A DNA stretch of 64,000 nucleotides, taken from Methylobacterium sp. 17Sr1-1 (GTDB taxonomy: Bacteria > Pseudomonadota > Alphaproteobacteria > Rhizobiales > Beijerinckiaceae). The stretch is from assembly GCF_003173775.1 (NCBI RefSeq), contig NZ_CP029552.1, forward strand, positions 3,334,001 to 3,398,000. Direction: 5' to 3'. Each line of letters begins with the position of its first letter. Positions within the stretch are counted from its first letter, which is position 1. The notes under the pieces were generated by a model. That model did no database searches. It was not told where the DNA came from and saw only the letters and a program-made list of their open reading frames with translations. Below are positions 1 through 11,400 of the stretch, piece after piece. Both the position numbers and the translations under genes were made by a program.

Positions 1-50
1 GGCGCTCAAGCAGGATTTGTTAACCGGCAAAACAATTGCTGCGCGGGAGT

Positions 51-512
51 TCAGCCCTCGCTGCCGAGAGTCGCGATGAGGGTGTCGAGGCGGGCGCGCA
101 GATCGGCGATCTCGCCCTCCGACATCTGCAGGGTCCGAACCACCGCGCGGCGCACCTCGACCGCCTCGGCCTGGAGGGCGTGGCCCTCCTCGGTCAGGCT
201 GATCTCGACCTCGCGCTCGTCGGCCTGCCGCCGGGTGCGGCGCACGAAGCCGGCGGCCTCGAGGCGCTTGAGCACCGGGGTCAGCGTGCCGGAATCGAGG
301 CGCAGGCGCCGGCCGATGTCGGAGACGGTCAGCCCGTCGCTCTCCCACAGCACGATCAGCACGAGGTACTGCGGGTAGGTGAGGCCCAGCCGCTCGAGCA
401 GCGGCCGGTAGCACTTCGTCATGCGGTGGGAGGCCGCGTAGAGAGCGTAGCAGAGCTGGTTGTCGAGCCGCAGCGCTTCCACACCTGACAGGACAGGCTC
501 GAGAGAGTTCAT
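51..512 (-). CDS. ohrR: MarR-family peroxide-sensing repressor, OhrR-like
   Basis: A 153-aa MarR-type winged-helix protein. The N-terminal segment [14 protein letters not shown] matches the OhrR signature, whose reactive Cys (here Cys21) is oxidised by organic hydroperoxides and releases DNA. The DNA-binding region follows, with recognition around [21 protein letters not shown] and the wing around [11 protein letters not shown]. Apart from Cys21 there is a Cys34, but no C-terminal second Cys, so it looks like a 1-Cys OhrR. I chose the ATG giving MNSLEP because it places Cys21 at the usual distance; the frame stays open 31 codons upstream without family similarity. The usual partner ohr is not in the window and could lie beyond the left edge. 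Confidence 0.85.
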   Translation of the reverse strand: MNSLEPVLSGVEALRLDNQLCYALYAASHRMTKCYRPLLERLGLTYPQYLVLIVLWESDGLTVSDIGRRLRLDSGTLTPVLKRLEAAGFVRRTRRQADEREVEISLTEEGHALQAEAVEVRRAVVRTLQMSEGEIADLRARLDTLIATLGSEG

Positions 513-713
513 GTTCACACCATACCAACGGCACCTGGGCGCCGCCCTCGCCGCAGGATCCTCATGCCGCCAGCCTAACACGCCGGACGGACCACCGAAA
601 TCCATGCGGATGCGTTCGATGGTGAACGATCATCTCTCGAATGGGGATCCATCCGCAACAGCATAAGATGGGCGACTGGATCGCGGCCGCCCGAAATCTC
701 CAGCGCCGGATTC

Positions 714-1079
714 TCAGCGCCGGCCGTCGAGCGGCGGGCGGAGGCGGCGCTCGACCAGCGGGCGGCCGGCCCGGCGCTCGACGATCACCGTCCGCGGGCC
801 GCGCAGGCCGCTGCCGGTGCTGATGATCCGCTCCGGCGCACGCTCGGTCTTGGGCTTGGCGGCCAGGGCCTGCGCCGCCTGGAGCACGTGCGGGCGCACC
901 TCCTCGGGGGGCAGGCCGATCAGGCCCGCGGCGATCTCGACCTGCTGCTCGACGTCGTCGGCGAGGTCCTGCGCAGCCGCCACCGCCTCGGAGACGGTGG
1001 GGGGCTCCTTGCGCACCCGGATCGGCGGCAGGTTGCGGGGCTTGTCGGTCGGCTTCTTCACGGTGCGGCTCATCATCAT
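714..1079 (-). CDS. small basic hypothetical protein
   Basis: About 120 aa starting MMMSRTVKKP, rich in Arg, Pro and Ala. The central part (PPTVSEAVAAAQDLADDVEQQVEIAAGLIGLPPEEVRPHV, read as two short stretches) is predicted helical. The tail is an Arg-rich segment. No domain is recognised. The start is uncertain because three consecutive ATGs and an earlier in-frame ATG are possible and none has a clear ribosome site. Codon use fits a real gene, and the acidic helix followed by a basic tail is compatible with a nucleic-acid-binding accessory protein, but that is a guess. It stands alone between ohrR and the NlpC/P60 gene. Confidence 0.5.
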   Translation of the reverse strand: MMMSRTVKKPTDKPRNLPPIRVRKEPPTVSEAVAAAQDLADDVEQQVEIAAGLIGLPPEEVRPHVLQAAQALAAKPKTERAPERIISTGSGLRGPRTVIVERRAGRPLVERRLRPPLDGRR

Positions 1080-1301
1080 GCGGCTGAGCATAGCGCGGAG
1101 AGTGCGATTGTTGCAGTGCAACACGCGCATGTCCAACCCGGCGCCGTTGGAATGGTTGCCCCTGACTCACGGTTAGCCCACGCTGCGGCCAGGAGAATTC
1201 GACCCGATCTCACGCGCCGGCAGGATATCGGGCATAAGGTCGCACCGCGGCGCGAGCGACGACTTGTCCGGATCCGGCGGACCTGGGACAAGGGAGCGGT
1301 C

Positions 1302-2192
1302 ATGACCGACCTCCCCCGCCTCGACCCGCGCCTGACCCCCGCCCGGCCCGACCTCGCCGACGAGCGCCTGCGCGGCCGCGTCGAGGCGGCGCGCTACGTG
1401 CCCGGCCGGCCGCACCGGATCGTCGTGCCCGTCGCGCCACTGCGGCGCGCGCCCGATCCCACCGCCGCCCTCGACAGCGAGGCCCTCTTCGGCGAAGCCG
1501 CCACGGTCTACGAGCTGCGCGACGGCTGGGCCTTCGCGCAGCTCGCCGCCGACGGCTATGTCGGCTACCTGCCGGAAGAGGCGCTCGGCCCCGCGGGTCC
1601 CGCCCCGACCCACCGGGTCTCGGGCCTGCGCACCTTCCTCTACCCCGCCGCCGACCTGAAGCGCCCGGTCCTCGGCGCGCTCAGCTTCGGCGCCCTCGTG
1701 ACGGTGGCGGCCCGGGAGGGCGCCTACGCGCGCCTCTCCGACGGGGGCTTCGTCTGGGCCGGGCACCTCGCGCCCGTCGCGGCTTTCGAGCCGGACGTCG
1801 CCGCGACGGCCCTGCGCTTCCTCGGCACGCCGTATCTCTGGGGCGGGCGCAGCAGCCTCGGGCTCGACTGCTCCGGGCTGGTGCAGACGGCGCTCGCCGC
1901 CGCCGGCCTCCCGGCGCCGCGCGACAGCGACCAGCAGGAGGCAGCTCTGGGCGAGGCGGTGGCGCTCGACCCCGGTCTCGCCGGCCTGCGGCGGGGCGAC
2001 CTGGTGTTCTGGCGCGGCCATGTCGGGATGATGCTGGACGAGACCCGGCTGATCCACGCCAACGGGCACCACATGGCGGTGGCGGTCGAGCCCCTGGCGG
2101 AGGCGGAAAACCGCATCCGCGCCGGCCGGACCGGGCCGGGCACGGGGGACGGGGCGATCCGGGCGGTCCGGCGCCTGAAGCCGGCCGCCTGA
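1302..2192 (+). CDS. NlpC/P60 cell-wall endopeptidase with bacterial SH3 domains
   Basis: 296 aa. Two SH3-like segments (about residues 45-95 and 105-160) precede a C-terminal NlpC/P60 papain-like domain. The catalytic Cys is Cys190 in LDCSGL and the catalytic His is His240 in GHVGMML. Such enzymes cut the gamma-D-Glu to diamino-acid bond of peptidoglycan peptides. There is no signal peptide, so it may recycle muropeptides in the cytoplasm, as alphaproteobacterial dipeptidyl-peptidase VI-like proteins are thought to. The ATG at 1302 has a good ribosome site (AGGGAG about 5 nt upstream). The frame stays open far upstream, but that part has no similarity and was excluded. Confidence 0.88.
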   Translation: MTDLPRLDPRLTPARPDLADERLRGRVEAARYVPGRPHRIVVPVAPLRRAPDPTAALDSEALFGEAATVYELRDGWAFAQLAADGYVGYLPEEALGPAGPAPTHRVSGLRTFLYPAADLKRPVLGALSFGALVTVAAREGAYARLSDGGFVWAGHLAPVAAFEPDVAATALRFLGTPYLWGGRSSLGLDCSGLVQTALAAAGLPAPRDSDQQEAALGEAVALDPGLAGLRRGDLVFWRGHVGMMLDETRLIHANGHHMAVAVEPLAEAENRIRAGRTGPGTGDGAIRAVRRLKPAA

Positions 2193-2410
2193 CGATGCCG
2201 CCCGCCGGTCCGGCCCGCGGACGATCCCCGTAACCCTGCGGCACTCGCGCCCCGCGGGACGGGAATTTCGCGTCAAATCCGTGGACATCCGGCGGGATCT
2301 TGGCCGCGCGCGACCGTTCGTGCCTCGCGCCGGCCATAACCCGCGGTAGAATAGCCCTGAGGACCGCCGCCGGCGGCCCCGTCTCCGAGCCCTGAGGACA
2401 CCTGCCCGCG

Positions 2411-3004
2411 ATGCTGACCGGTTCGGCCATCACCCGCGCCCTCGTCATCGTCGTGCTGGCGGCCGGCCTCGCCGGGCTGTGGCAGTTCCTGATGCCGCGC
2501 GCCGCCGGCCCCAACCTGTCGGAGCCGCAGAAGCGCGCCGAGGCCGGCCGCGGCGCGGCGCCGGCCCCGACGAGCGGGGACGCGGTGCGCTCGGTCTATC
2601 CGGGCGGCCCGCGCCCGGCCGACCCGCCGGCGCCGCGCCCCGCCCCGACGGCGGAGGCGCCCCCGACCGCGAGCCCCGCCCCCGCGAGCCCCGCCGCCAT
2701 GCCGGCGCCCCTTCCGGCGCCCCCGCCGCCTCCCGCGCCGGCGCCCTCCCCTCCCCCGGTCTTCACCCCGGCCGCGCCCTCCGCGCCGGTGCCGCAGGCC
2801 GACACCACCGCCGACGCACCGTCGAGCGGCACGGTCGATCTCAACACCGCCAGCGTGGCGGAACTGAACGGCCTGGGCGGCGGCATGATCGGCAAGGCGA
2901 TCATCGCCAAGCGGCCCTATGCCTCCCCGGGCGAGCTCCTGTCGAAGCGGGTGCTGAGCCGGGCGACCTACGACAAGATCAAGGGTCAGGTGACGTTGCG
3001 GTAG
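2411..3004 (+). CDS. membrane-anchored helix-hairpin-helix (ComEA-like) protein
   Basis: 197 aa. Residues about 8-28 form one hydrophobic helix (signal anchor). Residues about 35-140 are a long Pro/Ala-rich linker. The C-terminal 60 residues (VDLNTASVAELNGLGGG through KIKGQVTLR) are a helix-hairpin-helix domain like that of the DNA receptor ComEA. The layout suggests a DNA-binding domain tethered to the outer face of the inner membrane. A role in DNA uptake is possible, but no other competence genes are in view, and short ComEA-like HhH proteins are common in bacteria without known competence. It starts just after a GAGGA-type ribosome site. Confidence 0.8.
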   Translation: MLTGSAITRALVIVVLAAGLAGLWQFLMPRAAGPNLSEPQKRAEAGRGAAPAPTSGDAVRSVYPGGPRPADPPAPRPAPTAEAPPTASPAPASPAAMPAPLPAPPPPPAPAPSPPPVFTPAAPSAPVPQADTTADAPSSGTVDLNTASVAELNGLGGGMIGKAIIAKRPYASPGELLSKRVLSRATYDKIKGQVTLR

Positions 3005-3104
3005 GCCTCGTCGGTGGACGAAGCTCCCCGGCAGGGTCCGACGCCCGGTCCGTCGGGCCGGAGCGACACCCACCAGGATCGCCGGCGATGAGCCCGATAC
3101 CGGG

Positions 3105-3875
3105 TCAGTCCGCGCCGTCGTCGGGGATGTTGAGCGTGGTGCCGCAGGCCTTGCAGTGGACGGCGTCCGGCTCGTGGCGCTGCAGCCCGCAGGTCGGGCA
3201 GGGGAAGCGCACCTTGTAGGGCCGGAACACCACCTGGGCGAGGCGGAAGAACAGCGTCACGCCGCAGATCATCACGAACACCGAGATCAATCGTCCGGAC
3301 GTACCCGGCAGCGTGATGTCGCCGTAGCCCGTCGTCGTCAGCGACGTGACGGTGAAATACAGCGCGTCGACCGGACTGCCGATCGCCGGGTTGGTGCCGT
3401 GCTGCGAGATGTAGACCACGCCGGTCATCACGAACACGAACACCACCAGGTTGGTGGCGGCGAGGATCGCCTCCTCGTTGCGCTGGAAGAACGAACTGTC
3501 GTGGCGCAACCGGTCGAGCAGTTGGTAGGTGCGCAGCAGGCGGAGCGTGCGCAGGATGCGCAGGAATCCGACGCCCTGCATGACCATCGGCGCCAGGAAC
3601 GAGGCGATGGCGACCACGTCCGTCCAAGTGCTCAGGCGCAGGAACTCGCGGGCGGGTGCGCGGCTGATCGCCAGGCGGCCGAGGAAGTCGGCCAGGACGC
3701 CGAGGCCGAGGGCCACGTCGAGAGCGACGATCCAGGGCGAGAGCGGCAGGAACGAGGTCACGATGACGAAGGCGATCGTCGCGACGTCGAAGGCGAGCAG
3801 GGCGTAGCGGAAGCGGTGCGCCTGGTCGGTGTCGCCCTCGTAGAGGGCGTGCAGTCTGACTTTGAGCGGGGTCAT
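3105..3875 (-). CDS. voltage-gated-type potassium channel with C-terminal zinc ribbon
   Basis: 256 aa with six probable membrane segments. Segment S4 is Arg-rich (residues about 105-124, [13 protein letters not shown]), and the pore carries the K+ selectivity filter TTTGYGD at residues 180-186. Together they mark a Kv-like ion transporter family channel. After the last helix comes a short cytosolic tail with four Cys (226, 229, 241, 244) in CPTC...CKAC, a zinc-ribbon-like finger that could help assembly or sensing. The start MTPLKV leaves a short cytosolic N-terminus; an upstream in-frame extension has no family similarity. It is divergent from nhaA, so the intergenic region probably drives both ion-transport genes. 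Confidence 0.88.
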   Translation of the reverse strand: MTPLKVRLHALYEGDTDQAHRFRYALLAFDVATIAFVIVTSFLPLSPWIVALDVALGLGVLADFLGRLAISRAPAREFLRLSTWTDVVAIASFLAPMVMQGVGFLRILRTLRLLRTYQLLDRLRHDSSFFQRNEEAILAATNLVVFVFVMTGVVYISQHGTNPAIGSPVDALYFTVTSLTTTGYGDITLPGTSGRLISVFVMICGVTLFFRLAQVVFRPYKVRFPCPTCGLQRHEPDAVHCKACGTTLNIPDDGAD

Positions 3876-4269
3876 GCTGAAGGGGGAACGGGTCCGGTCG
3901 GGCGGAGCGGGCCTGCCCCATAGCGCATCCGGATCGCCGGCGCCCGTTGCGCGCCGAGCCCATCGATGGGATACGGGCGCCAAGGTGTGCGGTCCCAGGA
4001 TGGGGCTTGCAGGATGTCTTCCGCGGGTCGGGCCGCCCGCGGGGAAGACCCGTGCCCATGCCTCATCCCCATGCCTCGTCCAATCCGGCCCCTCCGCCTC
4101 GTACCGCTCGGCAGGCTCGTCGGCACCACCGGCGGCATGGCCGTGGCACCGATCTCGGCGCGGCCGTCGCGACGCGCTCCCTCCACGCGAGTCCCGCCGC
4201 GACCCTGGCGCGCCCGGAGACGGGGCGGATCGCCCGGCCGATTTCCCCGCATCCCCGCAAGGAGCCGAC

Positions 4270-5472
<1,203 letters not shown>

Positions 5473-5624
5473 TCACCGGCGGCCGGGCGATCGACGTGCC
5501 GGCCCCCGAGATCCGGACCTTCGAGCCCATCGGGCCCCGGCCCCCGCCGCCATGGTCCGGCCGAGCGTGCCGCGAAAGCGCAGAGTTCGGTCGCTCCCGG
5601 ACAGGTCGGGATCGCTCGCTCCGC

Positions 5625-6587
5625 TCAGGCGCGGCAGGCCTCGAAGCCCTTGCGGATCGCCTCCGGATCGAGGTGGCGGCCGATGAAGACGACGCGGGAT
5701 TCGCGCGGATCGCCCGGCTTCCACTCGTCCTGCAGGTCGCCGTCGAGGATCATGTGCACGCCCTGGAAGACGAAGCGGCGCGGCTCGTCGGGGAAGCTGA
5801 CGATGCCCTTGCAGCGCAGGATGTCGGGCCCCTGCACCTGGGTCAGGTCGGAGATCCAGGGCATGAACTTGTTGGGATCGACTGCGCCGGGAAGCCGCGC
5901 CGAGATCGACTGGATCTCGTCGGAATGGTGATGGTGATGCCCCTCCTCCAGGAAGTCCGGCTCGACCTCGATGATGCGGGACAGATCGAAGGCCTTGCGG
6001 TCGAGCACGGTCTCGAGCGGCACGGCGCAGTGCTGGGTGCGGTGGATCTCGGCCGACGGGTTGATCGCCCGGATCTGGCGCTCGACGGCGTCGAGGCCGG
6101 CCGCGTCGACGAGGTCGGACTTGTTGAGCAGGATCACGTCCGCGAAGGCGACCTGGTTCTTGGCCTCGGGGGCGTCCTTCAGGCGCTCTGAGAGCCACTT
6201 GGCGTCGGCCACCGTCACAACCGCGTCGAGGGTGGCGGCCTCGCCGACATCCTGGTCGACGAAGAAGGTCTGGGCGACGGGGGCCGGGTCGGCGAGGCCG
6301 GTGGTCTCGACGATGATGGCGTCGAACTTGCCCTTGCGCTTCATCAGCCCGTCCATGATGCGGATCAGGTCGCCGCGCACGGTGCAGCAGATGCAGCCGT
6401 TGTTCATCTCGAACACTTCCTCGTCGGCGCCGACCACGAGGTCGTTGTCGATGCCGATCTCGCCGAACTCGTTGACGATCACGGCGTAGCGCTTGCCGTG
6501 CGGCTCGGTGAGGATGCGGTTGAGGAGCGTGGTCTTGCCGGCGCCGAGATAGCCGGTGAGCACCGTGACGGGGATCTTGTCGGACAT
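5625..6587 (-). CDS. CobW/ZNG1-family GTP-binding metal chaperone (COG0523)
   Basis: 320 aa G3E GTPase. The Walker A loop is GYLGAGKTT (residues 12-20). The metal-binding CxCC motif is C65-I-C67-C68. The NKSD guanine-specificity motif lies near residue 154. A His-rich loop (HHHHHSDE, around residue 217) is typical of zinc-linked COG0523 proteins, and a CobW C-terminal domain follows. It probably hands zinc or cobalt to a client enzyme. No Zur box or cobalamin gene is next to it, so the metal and client are open. Confidence 0.9.
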   Translation of the reverse strand: MSDKIPVTVLTGYLGAGKTTLLNRILTEPHGKRYAVIVNEFGEIGIDNDLVVGADEEVFEMNNGCICCTVRGDLIRIMDGLMKRKGKFDAIIVETTGLADPAPVAQTFFVDQDVGEAATLDAVVTVADAKWLSERLKDAPEAKNQVAFADVILLNKSDLVDAAGLDAVERQIRAINPSAEIHRTQHCAVPLETVLDRKAFDLSRIIEVEPDFLEEGHHHHHSDEIQSISARLPGAVDPNKFMPWISDLTQVQGPDILRCKGIVSFPDEPRRFVFQGVHMILDGDLQDEWKPGDPRESRVVFIGRHLDPEAIRKGFEACRA

Positions 6588-6651
6588 GCGGGGCCGTCTG
6601 TTCGCTGGTGAGCCGGGCGCCGGGGGGCGCCGCGACGGGTGATATAGTGTG

Positions 6652-7455
6652 TCACTCCTCCGGGCGCGAGGCCGGTCCGGAGCGGGTGAACCGGGCGACG
6701 TCGCGCAGCAGCTCGACGAAGCACCGGGCGCCGTGGTCGAGGAGGGCGCGGCCGGCCTCCGCCGTGCCGAGGCGGGCGTCGCCGATGGCGCCTTCCGGAT
6801 TGAGGTCCTGCGCGTGCCAGGCGAGCGCCGCCGGGCGGCCGGCGCGCAGGTGGGTGTAGGTCCGCTCCATCGCGCGGCTCGCCGGCACGAAGTCGCGGAT
6901 CGCGTCGCGCCGCACCAGGTCGGGGCGGAGCGCCAGCATCAGGGCGGTCTCGATCCCGCCGCCATGGATGCCGTGGCGCACCTCCTCGTCCGGAAACAGG
7001 CCGGGCGGGGTGCCGAAGCGGCTCCAGGCGGTGGTGACCGCCACCATCCCGTGCCGGCCGCGCAAGGACAGAGCCACGAGGTCCATGAGCGCGCTGTTGC
7101 CGCCATGCGACGAGACGATGACGAGCCGGGTGCAGCCGGCCCGCACCACCCCGTCGCCGATCTCGGTCCAGGCCTTCAGCGCCGTCTCAGGGCTCAGGGT
7201 CAGGGTGCCGGGAAAATCCCCGTGCTCGGGCGACAGGCCGACGGATTGCACCGGGAGCACCCGCACGTCGAGGTCGGCGGGAACGAGGTCGGCGACACGC
7301 GCCAGGTAGCCCTCGGCGATGACGACGTCGGTGGACAGGGGCAGGTGCGGCCCGTGCTGCTCAACGGCCGCCACCGGCAGCACCGCCACGGTGGCCTTGA
7401 GCGCGCCGTCGCGGCACTCCTCGGTGGTCAGGTCGCCCCAGGGCCGGGCCGGCAT
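6652..7455 (-). CDS. creatininase-family amidohydrolase
   Basis: 267 aa. The family's metal ligands are in place: VEQHGPHLP (Glu, His), STD (Asp), SSHGGN (His) and GGGIET (Glu). The family is binuclear Zn/Mn and hydrolyses cyclic or linear amides: creatinine, formamidopyrimidines in riboflavin or F420 synthesis (ArfB), or the mycofactocin precursor peptide (MftE). No cofactor genes nearby allow a choice. I prefer the ATG at 7455 because GGAGG sits about 7 nt upstream; 25 extra in-frame codons upstream lack similarity. It is divergent from the MarR-type gene at 7664. Confidence 0.85.
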   Translation of the reverse strand: MPARPWGDLTTEECRDGALKATVAVLPVAAVEQHGPHLPLSTDVVIAEGYLARVADLVPADLDVRVLPVQSVGLSPEHGDFPGTLTLSPETALKAWTEIGDGVVRAGCTRLVIVSSHGGNSALMDLVALSLRGRHGMVAVTTAWSRFGTPPGLFPDEEVRHGIHGGGIETALMLALRPDLVRRDAIRDFVPASRAMERTYTHLRAGRPAALAWHAQDLNPEGAIGDARLGTAEAGRALLDHGARCFVELLRDVARFTRSGPASRPEE

Positions 7456-7663
7456 CGCGCATCCTCCGTCTGTCACGCGGCCGACCATAAGCCGCGGACC
7501 GATCGGCCGAAACCGGCGCATGTTCTTCACCTTCGCGTCATCCAGTCGTCACAGGCCGGCTGGCATGTGCGCCGTCGAGGGCGCCACGCGGCGCCTCGCC
7601 CGCCGCGCTTGCTCCCACGATGCACGCGCGGCAGGATTTGTCTCGAGAGCGGGGGCGGATGCC

Positions 7664-8242
7664 ATGGCAGCGGGCGAGCAGGCTTTGGCCGTGGATGCGC
7701 CGCGCCGGGCGGCCAAGCGCCTCCGGCCCCCCGGAGCCAAGAGCGTCGGCTGGGCCTTGATGCAGGCGGCCCGCCTCCATCGCGGCCGCATCGGCGACCG
7801 CCTGGCGGAACTCGATCTCTTCGCCGGCCAGGAGCAGGTGGTGCAGGCGCTCGCGGCCGCCGGCACCATGACCATGGGCGACCTCGCCGCCACCCTGCGG
7901 GTGCGCCCGCCCACCGCCTCGAAGACCATCACGCGGCTCGCCGCCATGGGGGTGGTCGAGCGCCGGACCGAAGCCGGGGACGGCCGCATCGTCCGGGTGC
8001 GGCTGACCGAGGCGGGCCTGGCCAAGGCCGCGGCGATCGAGGGCCTCTGGGACGAGGTCGAGGCCGAGATGCTGGAAGGCTTCGACAACAAGGAGCGCCG
8101 GCGCCTGCGCAAGCTCCTGCGCCGCGCCACCCGCAACCTCGCCGAGGCCGCCGGCCTCGAGGCGCACGAATCCGACGCCGAGGCCGAGGACGATCTCGAG
8201 GGCGGGCTCGACGGCGGGGATTCGAGCCGTGATATGGATTAG
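7664..8242 (+). CDS. MarR-family transcriptional regulator
   Basis: 192 aa. A basic N-terminal tail precedes a MarR winged helix: the recognition region is MGDLAATLRVRPPTASKTITRL, followed by a wing around RRTEAGDGRIVRVRLTEAG. The C-terminal helix ends in an acidic, low-complexity tail (EAEDDLEGGLDGGD). Cys residues are absent, so it is unlikely to be a thiol peroxide sensor. Ligand and targets are unknown; the divergent creatininase-family gene is a possible target. The start is chosen at ATG 7664 (GGGGGCGG upstream); an earlier start would add an unrelated Arg-rich stretch. Confidence 0.8.
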   Translation: MAAGEQALAVDAPRRAAKRLRPPGAKSVGWALMQAARLHRGRIGDRLAELDLFAGQEQVVQALAAAGTMTMGDLAATLRVRPPTASKTITRLAAMGVVERRTEAGDGRIVRVRLTEAGLAKAAAIEGLWDEVEAEMLEGFDNKERRRLRKLLRRATRNLAEAAGLEAHESDAEAEDDLEGGLDGGDSSRDMD

Positions 8243-8308
8243 GCGGGGCTTGGATCGAGGCGGGGCTTGGATTGAGGCGGGGCTTGGATTGAGGCGGGGC
8301 TTGGATCA
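8241..8308. repeat. 17-bp tandem repeat, four copies
   Basis: Four adjacent copies of a 17-bp unit (AGGCGGGGCTTGGATTG with one- or two-base variants) begin at the stop codon of the MarR gene. A partial copy (TATGGATT) lies inside the last codons. This is a simple tandem array without spacers, probably polymerase slippage, in the gap before the hybrid kinase. Confidence 0.9.
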
Positions 8309-8496
8309 AGGTCCGGACCAGTCGCGCAGCCTATACCGTCCCGCCGAATGGATTAGTTCGCACGCCGCCTGCTCGATCTCGAAGATCAGGCGCGCATAAC
8401 GGTTATCGCCTTACCAGGGACACCGTTCTCCAGTCTTCTACCGTATAGACGATCGGCTTGCGGTGGGCGCAAGAACGGGTTGGCCGGTAGAGACGA

Positions 8497-11400
8497 GTGT
8501 CCGATCACGAACAATGTGAGGCGCGCGAGGCAGGACCATCCGGCTTCCGCGCGCGCCTGCTGCGCACGCATGTCGCGGCCCTGGCGGTCGCCCTGCTGGT
8601 GCCGGCGCTCCTCATCATCGGGCTGATCGCGCATCGATGGGTTCAGGCCGAGCAGGCGCGGATGGAGGAGCGGACCGCGACCCTCAACGCCCACGCGGTC
8701 GAGCAGATCGACCGCTTCCTCAGCGGCCAGATCGCGATGCTGCAGGCGCTCGCCACCTCGCCGGCCCTGGAGCACGAGGATTTCGCCCGGTTCGACCGCC
8801 AGGCCCGGGAGCTGGTGCGCCTGCAGGGCATCAACATCGTGCTGCGCGACGCCGACGGGCAGCAGCGCGTGAACACGCGGCTGCCCTGGGGAGCCCCCCT
8901 GCCCCGGGCGGTCCTCGACAACGACCGGGTGGTGCGGGAGACCGGCGCGCCGGCGATCTCCGACCTCGTCGCGGGCACCGTCACCGGCCAGCCGATCGTC
9001 GTCGTCACGGTGCCGGTGCGGCGCGACGGGGCGCTCGCCTACTTCCTGAACGCCACCCTGCCGGCGCCGCTCTTCGGCGGGTTCCTGCGGGGCGCGGGCG
9101 TCTCCGCGCCCTATTCCGGCTCGGTCGCCGACCGGAACGGGATCATCATCGGCCGGTCGGTCGACACCGCGGCGGCGGCCGGCAAGCCGCTGCCGGGCTT
9201 CCGCTCGGTCTCCGGGACGACGGGGCAGTGGTGGGGCCGCAACCTCAGCGGCATCCCGGTCTTCGGCACCCATCACCGCTCCGCCCTCTCGGGCTGGGTG
9301 GTGACGATCGGCATCGAGCAGGCGGCCCTGCGGGCGCCCTTCGTCACCTCCGTGCTGGTGCTGGCGCCGGTGATCCTGGGCCTGTCGCTGATCGCCCTGA
9401 TCGCCTCGCTGCTCGTCGGCCGCCGGATCCTGCTCGCCAAGGCGCTGCTGGCACGGGCGGCGGACGACCTCAGCCGCGGTGTCACCCTGCGGATGCCGGT
9501 GACGCCGATCCGGGAGGTGAACGAGGTCGGGGCGGTGCTGGCGCAGACCTCCGCGATCCTGCAGCGGCAGGCGGACGCCCTGCGCAAGAGCAACGCCGAC
9601 CTCGAGGACCGCATCGCCGCGCGCACCCGGGAGCTCGTCGCGAAGGAGGCGGTGCTCACGACGACCCTCGACGCGATGGACCAGGGTCTGATCATGGTCG
9701 ACGCGCAGGGGCGGGTCGCCGTCACCAACCGCCGGCTCGCCGAGCTCCTCGACCTCGACCCGGCCTTCCTGGCGGCGCGGCCGTCCCGGGCGGAGATGCG
9801 GCGGGTGCTGACGGCGGCCGGAGAGTATGCGGGGGTCGATCCGGCTTTCGAGCACGCGATCACGGTCGGCGACCTCGCGGTGATCGGCGAGCGCTACGAG
9901 CGCACGCGGCCGAACGGCACGATCCTGGAGGTCCACAACGCGCCGACCGCCGATGGCGGCGTGCTGCGCACCCTCACCGACATCACGGCACGCCGGAAGG
10001 CCGAGGCGGCCCTGCAGCGCAAGAAGGCCCTGCTCGACGCGACCTTGGCCAACATGGACCAGGGCGTGCTGCTGATCGACACCGCCGGGATCGTCCAGCT
10101 CTGCAACGAGCGGGCGATCGACCTCCTCGGCCTGCCGCCGGAGTACCGCCACGGCCACCCGACCCTGGCCGAGCTCGTCGCCTGGCAGAGCGCGAGCGGC
10201 GAGTTCGGCGACGCCGCGGCGGAGCGCCCCCCGTGGCTCGCGCTCACGGGCGACCTCCTCGGCGCTCCGCCGGTCTACGAGCGCACGCGCCCGGACGGCA
10301 CCGTGCTCGAGGTGCGCACCGTGCGCCTCGCCGAGGGCGGGGCGATCCGCACCGTCTCGGACGTGACCGAGCGCAAGCGGCGCGAGCTCGCCGTCCTGGA
10401 GGCCAACCGCGTCGCCGAGGCGGCCAGGGTCCAGGCCGAAGCCGCGCAGCGCCAGGCGGAAATCGCGCAGCGCCAGGCGGAAATCGCGCAGCGCCAGGCG
10501 GAAATCGCGCAGCGCCAAGCGGAAGCGGCGAGCGCCGCCAAGACCGAGTTCCTCGCCACCATGTCGCACGAGATCCGCACGCCGCTGAACGGCGTGATCG
10601 GCTACGCCGAGCTGCTGGTCCGGGCGGGCGACCTGTCGCCGGTGCAGGGCCGCAGCGCCGCGCGGATCCAGGAGGCGGGCCAGGCCCTGCTGACGGTGGT
10701 CAACGACGTCCTCGACTTCTCGAAGATCGAGGCGGGGCAGATCGACCTCGACCCGCAGCCCTTCGGGCCGGCAGCCCTGGCCGACGGCGCGGTCTCGATC
10801 GTCCGGACCGCGGCCGACGCCAAGCGCCTGGCGCTCGGCGTCGAGACCGCGCCGGACCTCGCGCCCCGCCTGGTCGGCGACCCGGACCGGCTGCGGCAGG
10901 TGCTGCTCAACCTCGTCAACAACGCGATCAAGTTCACGCCGGCGGGCCGCGTCACCCTGCACCTCGCGAGCGCGCCGCTCACCTGCGGGCGCCACGCCCT
11001 GCGGGTGGCGGTCAGCGATACTGGAATCGGCATCCCGGCCGACCGGCTCGGGCAGCTCTTCCAGCGCTTCAGCCAGGTCGACGGCTCGATCCGGCGCCGC
11101 TTCGGCGGCACCGGCCTCGGCCTGGCGATCAGCCGGCAGCTGGTCGAGGCCATGGGCGGCACGATCGGGGTCGAGAGCCGGCCGGGCGCCGGCTCGACCT
11201 TCTGGTTCACCGTGCCGCTGGCGGCCGCCGCCGAGGACGACCCGGCCCGGGAGCGGCCCCCGCTCGCGCCGCTCGCGCGCCCGGCCAAGGTCCTCCTCGT
11301 CGAGGACAGCCCGATCAACCAGGACATCGCCCGCGCCATCCTGGAGCGCCGCGGCCACGCCGTGAGCGTGGCGGGCGACGGCGCCGAGGCGGTCTCGGCC

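Noticed and set aside
1..50. Possible OhrR operator at CAAAACAATTG near the left edge
   Set aside because: Only a short half-match, and the neighbouring gene is outside the window; too weak to report.
888..1301. N-terminal extension of the NlpC/P60 protein
   Set aside because: No similarity and a strong ribosome site sits at the internal ATG 1302.
8241..8308. Possible iteron or operator function of the 17-bp tandem repeat
   Set aside because: Head-to-tail without gaps and no dyad; slippage is the simpler explanation.
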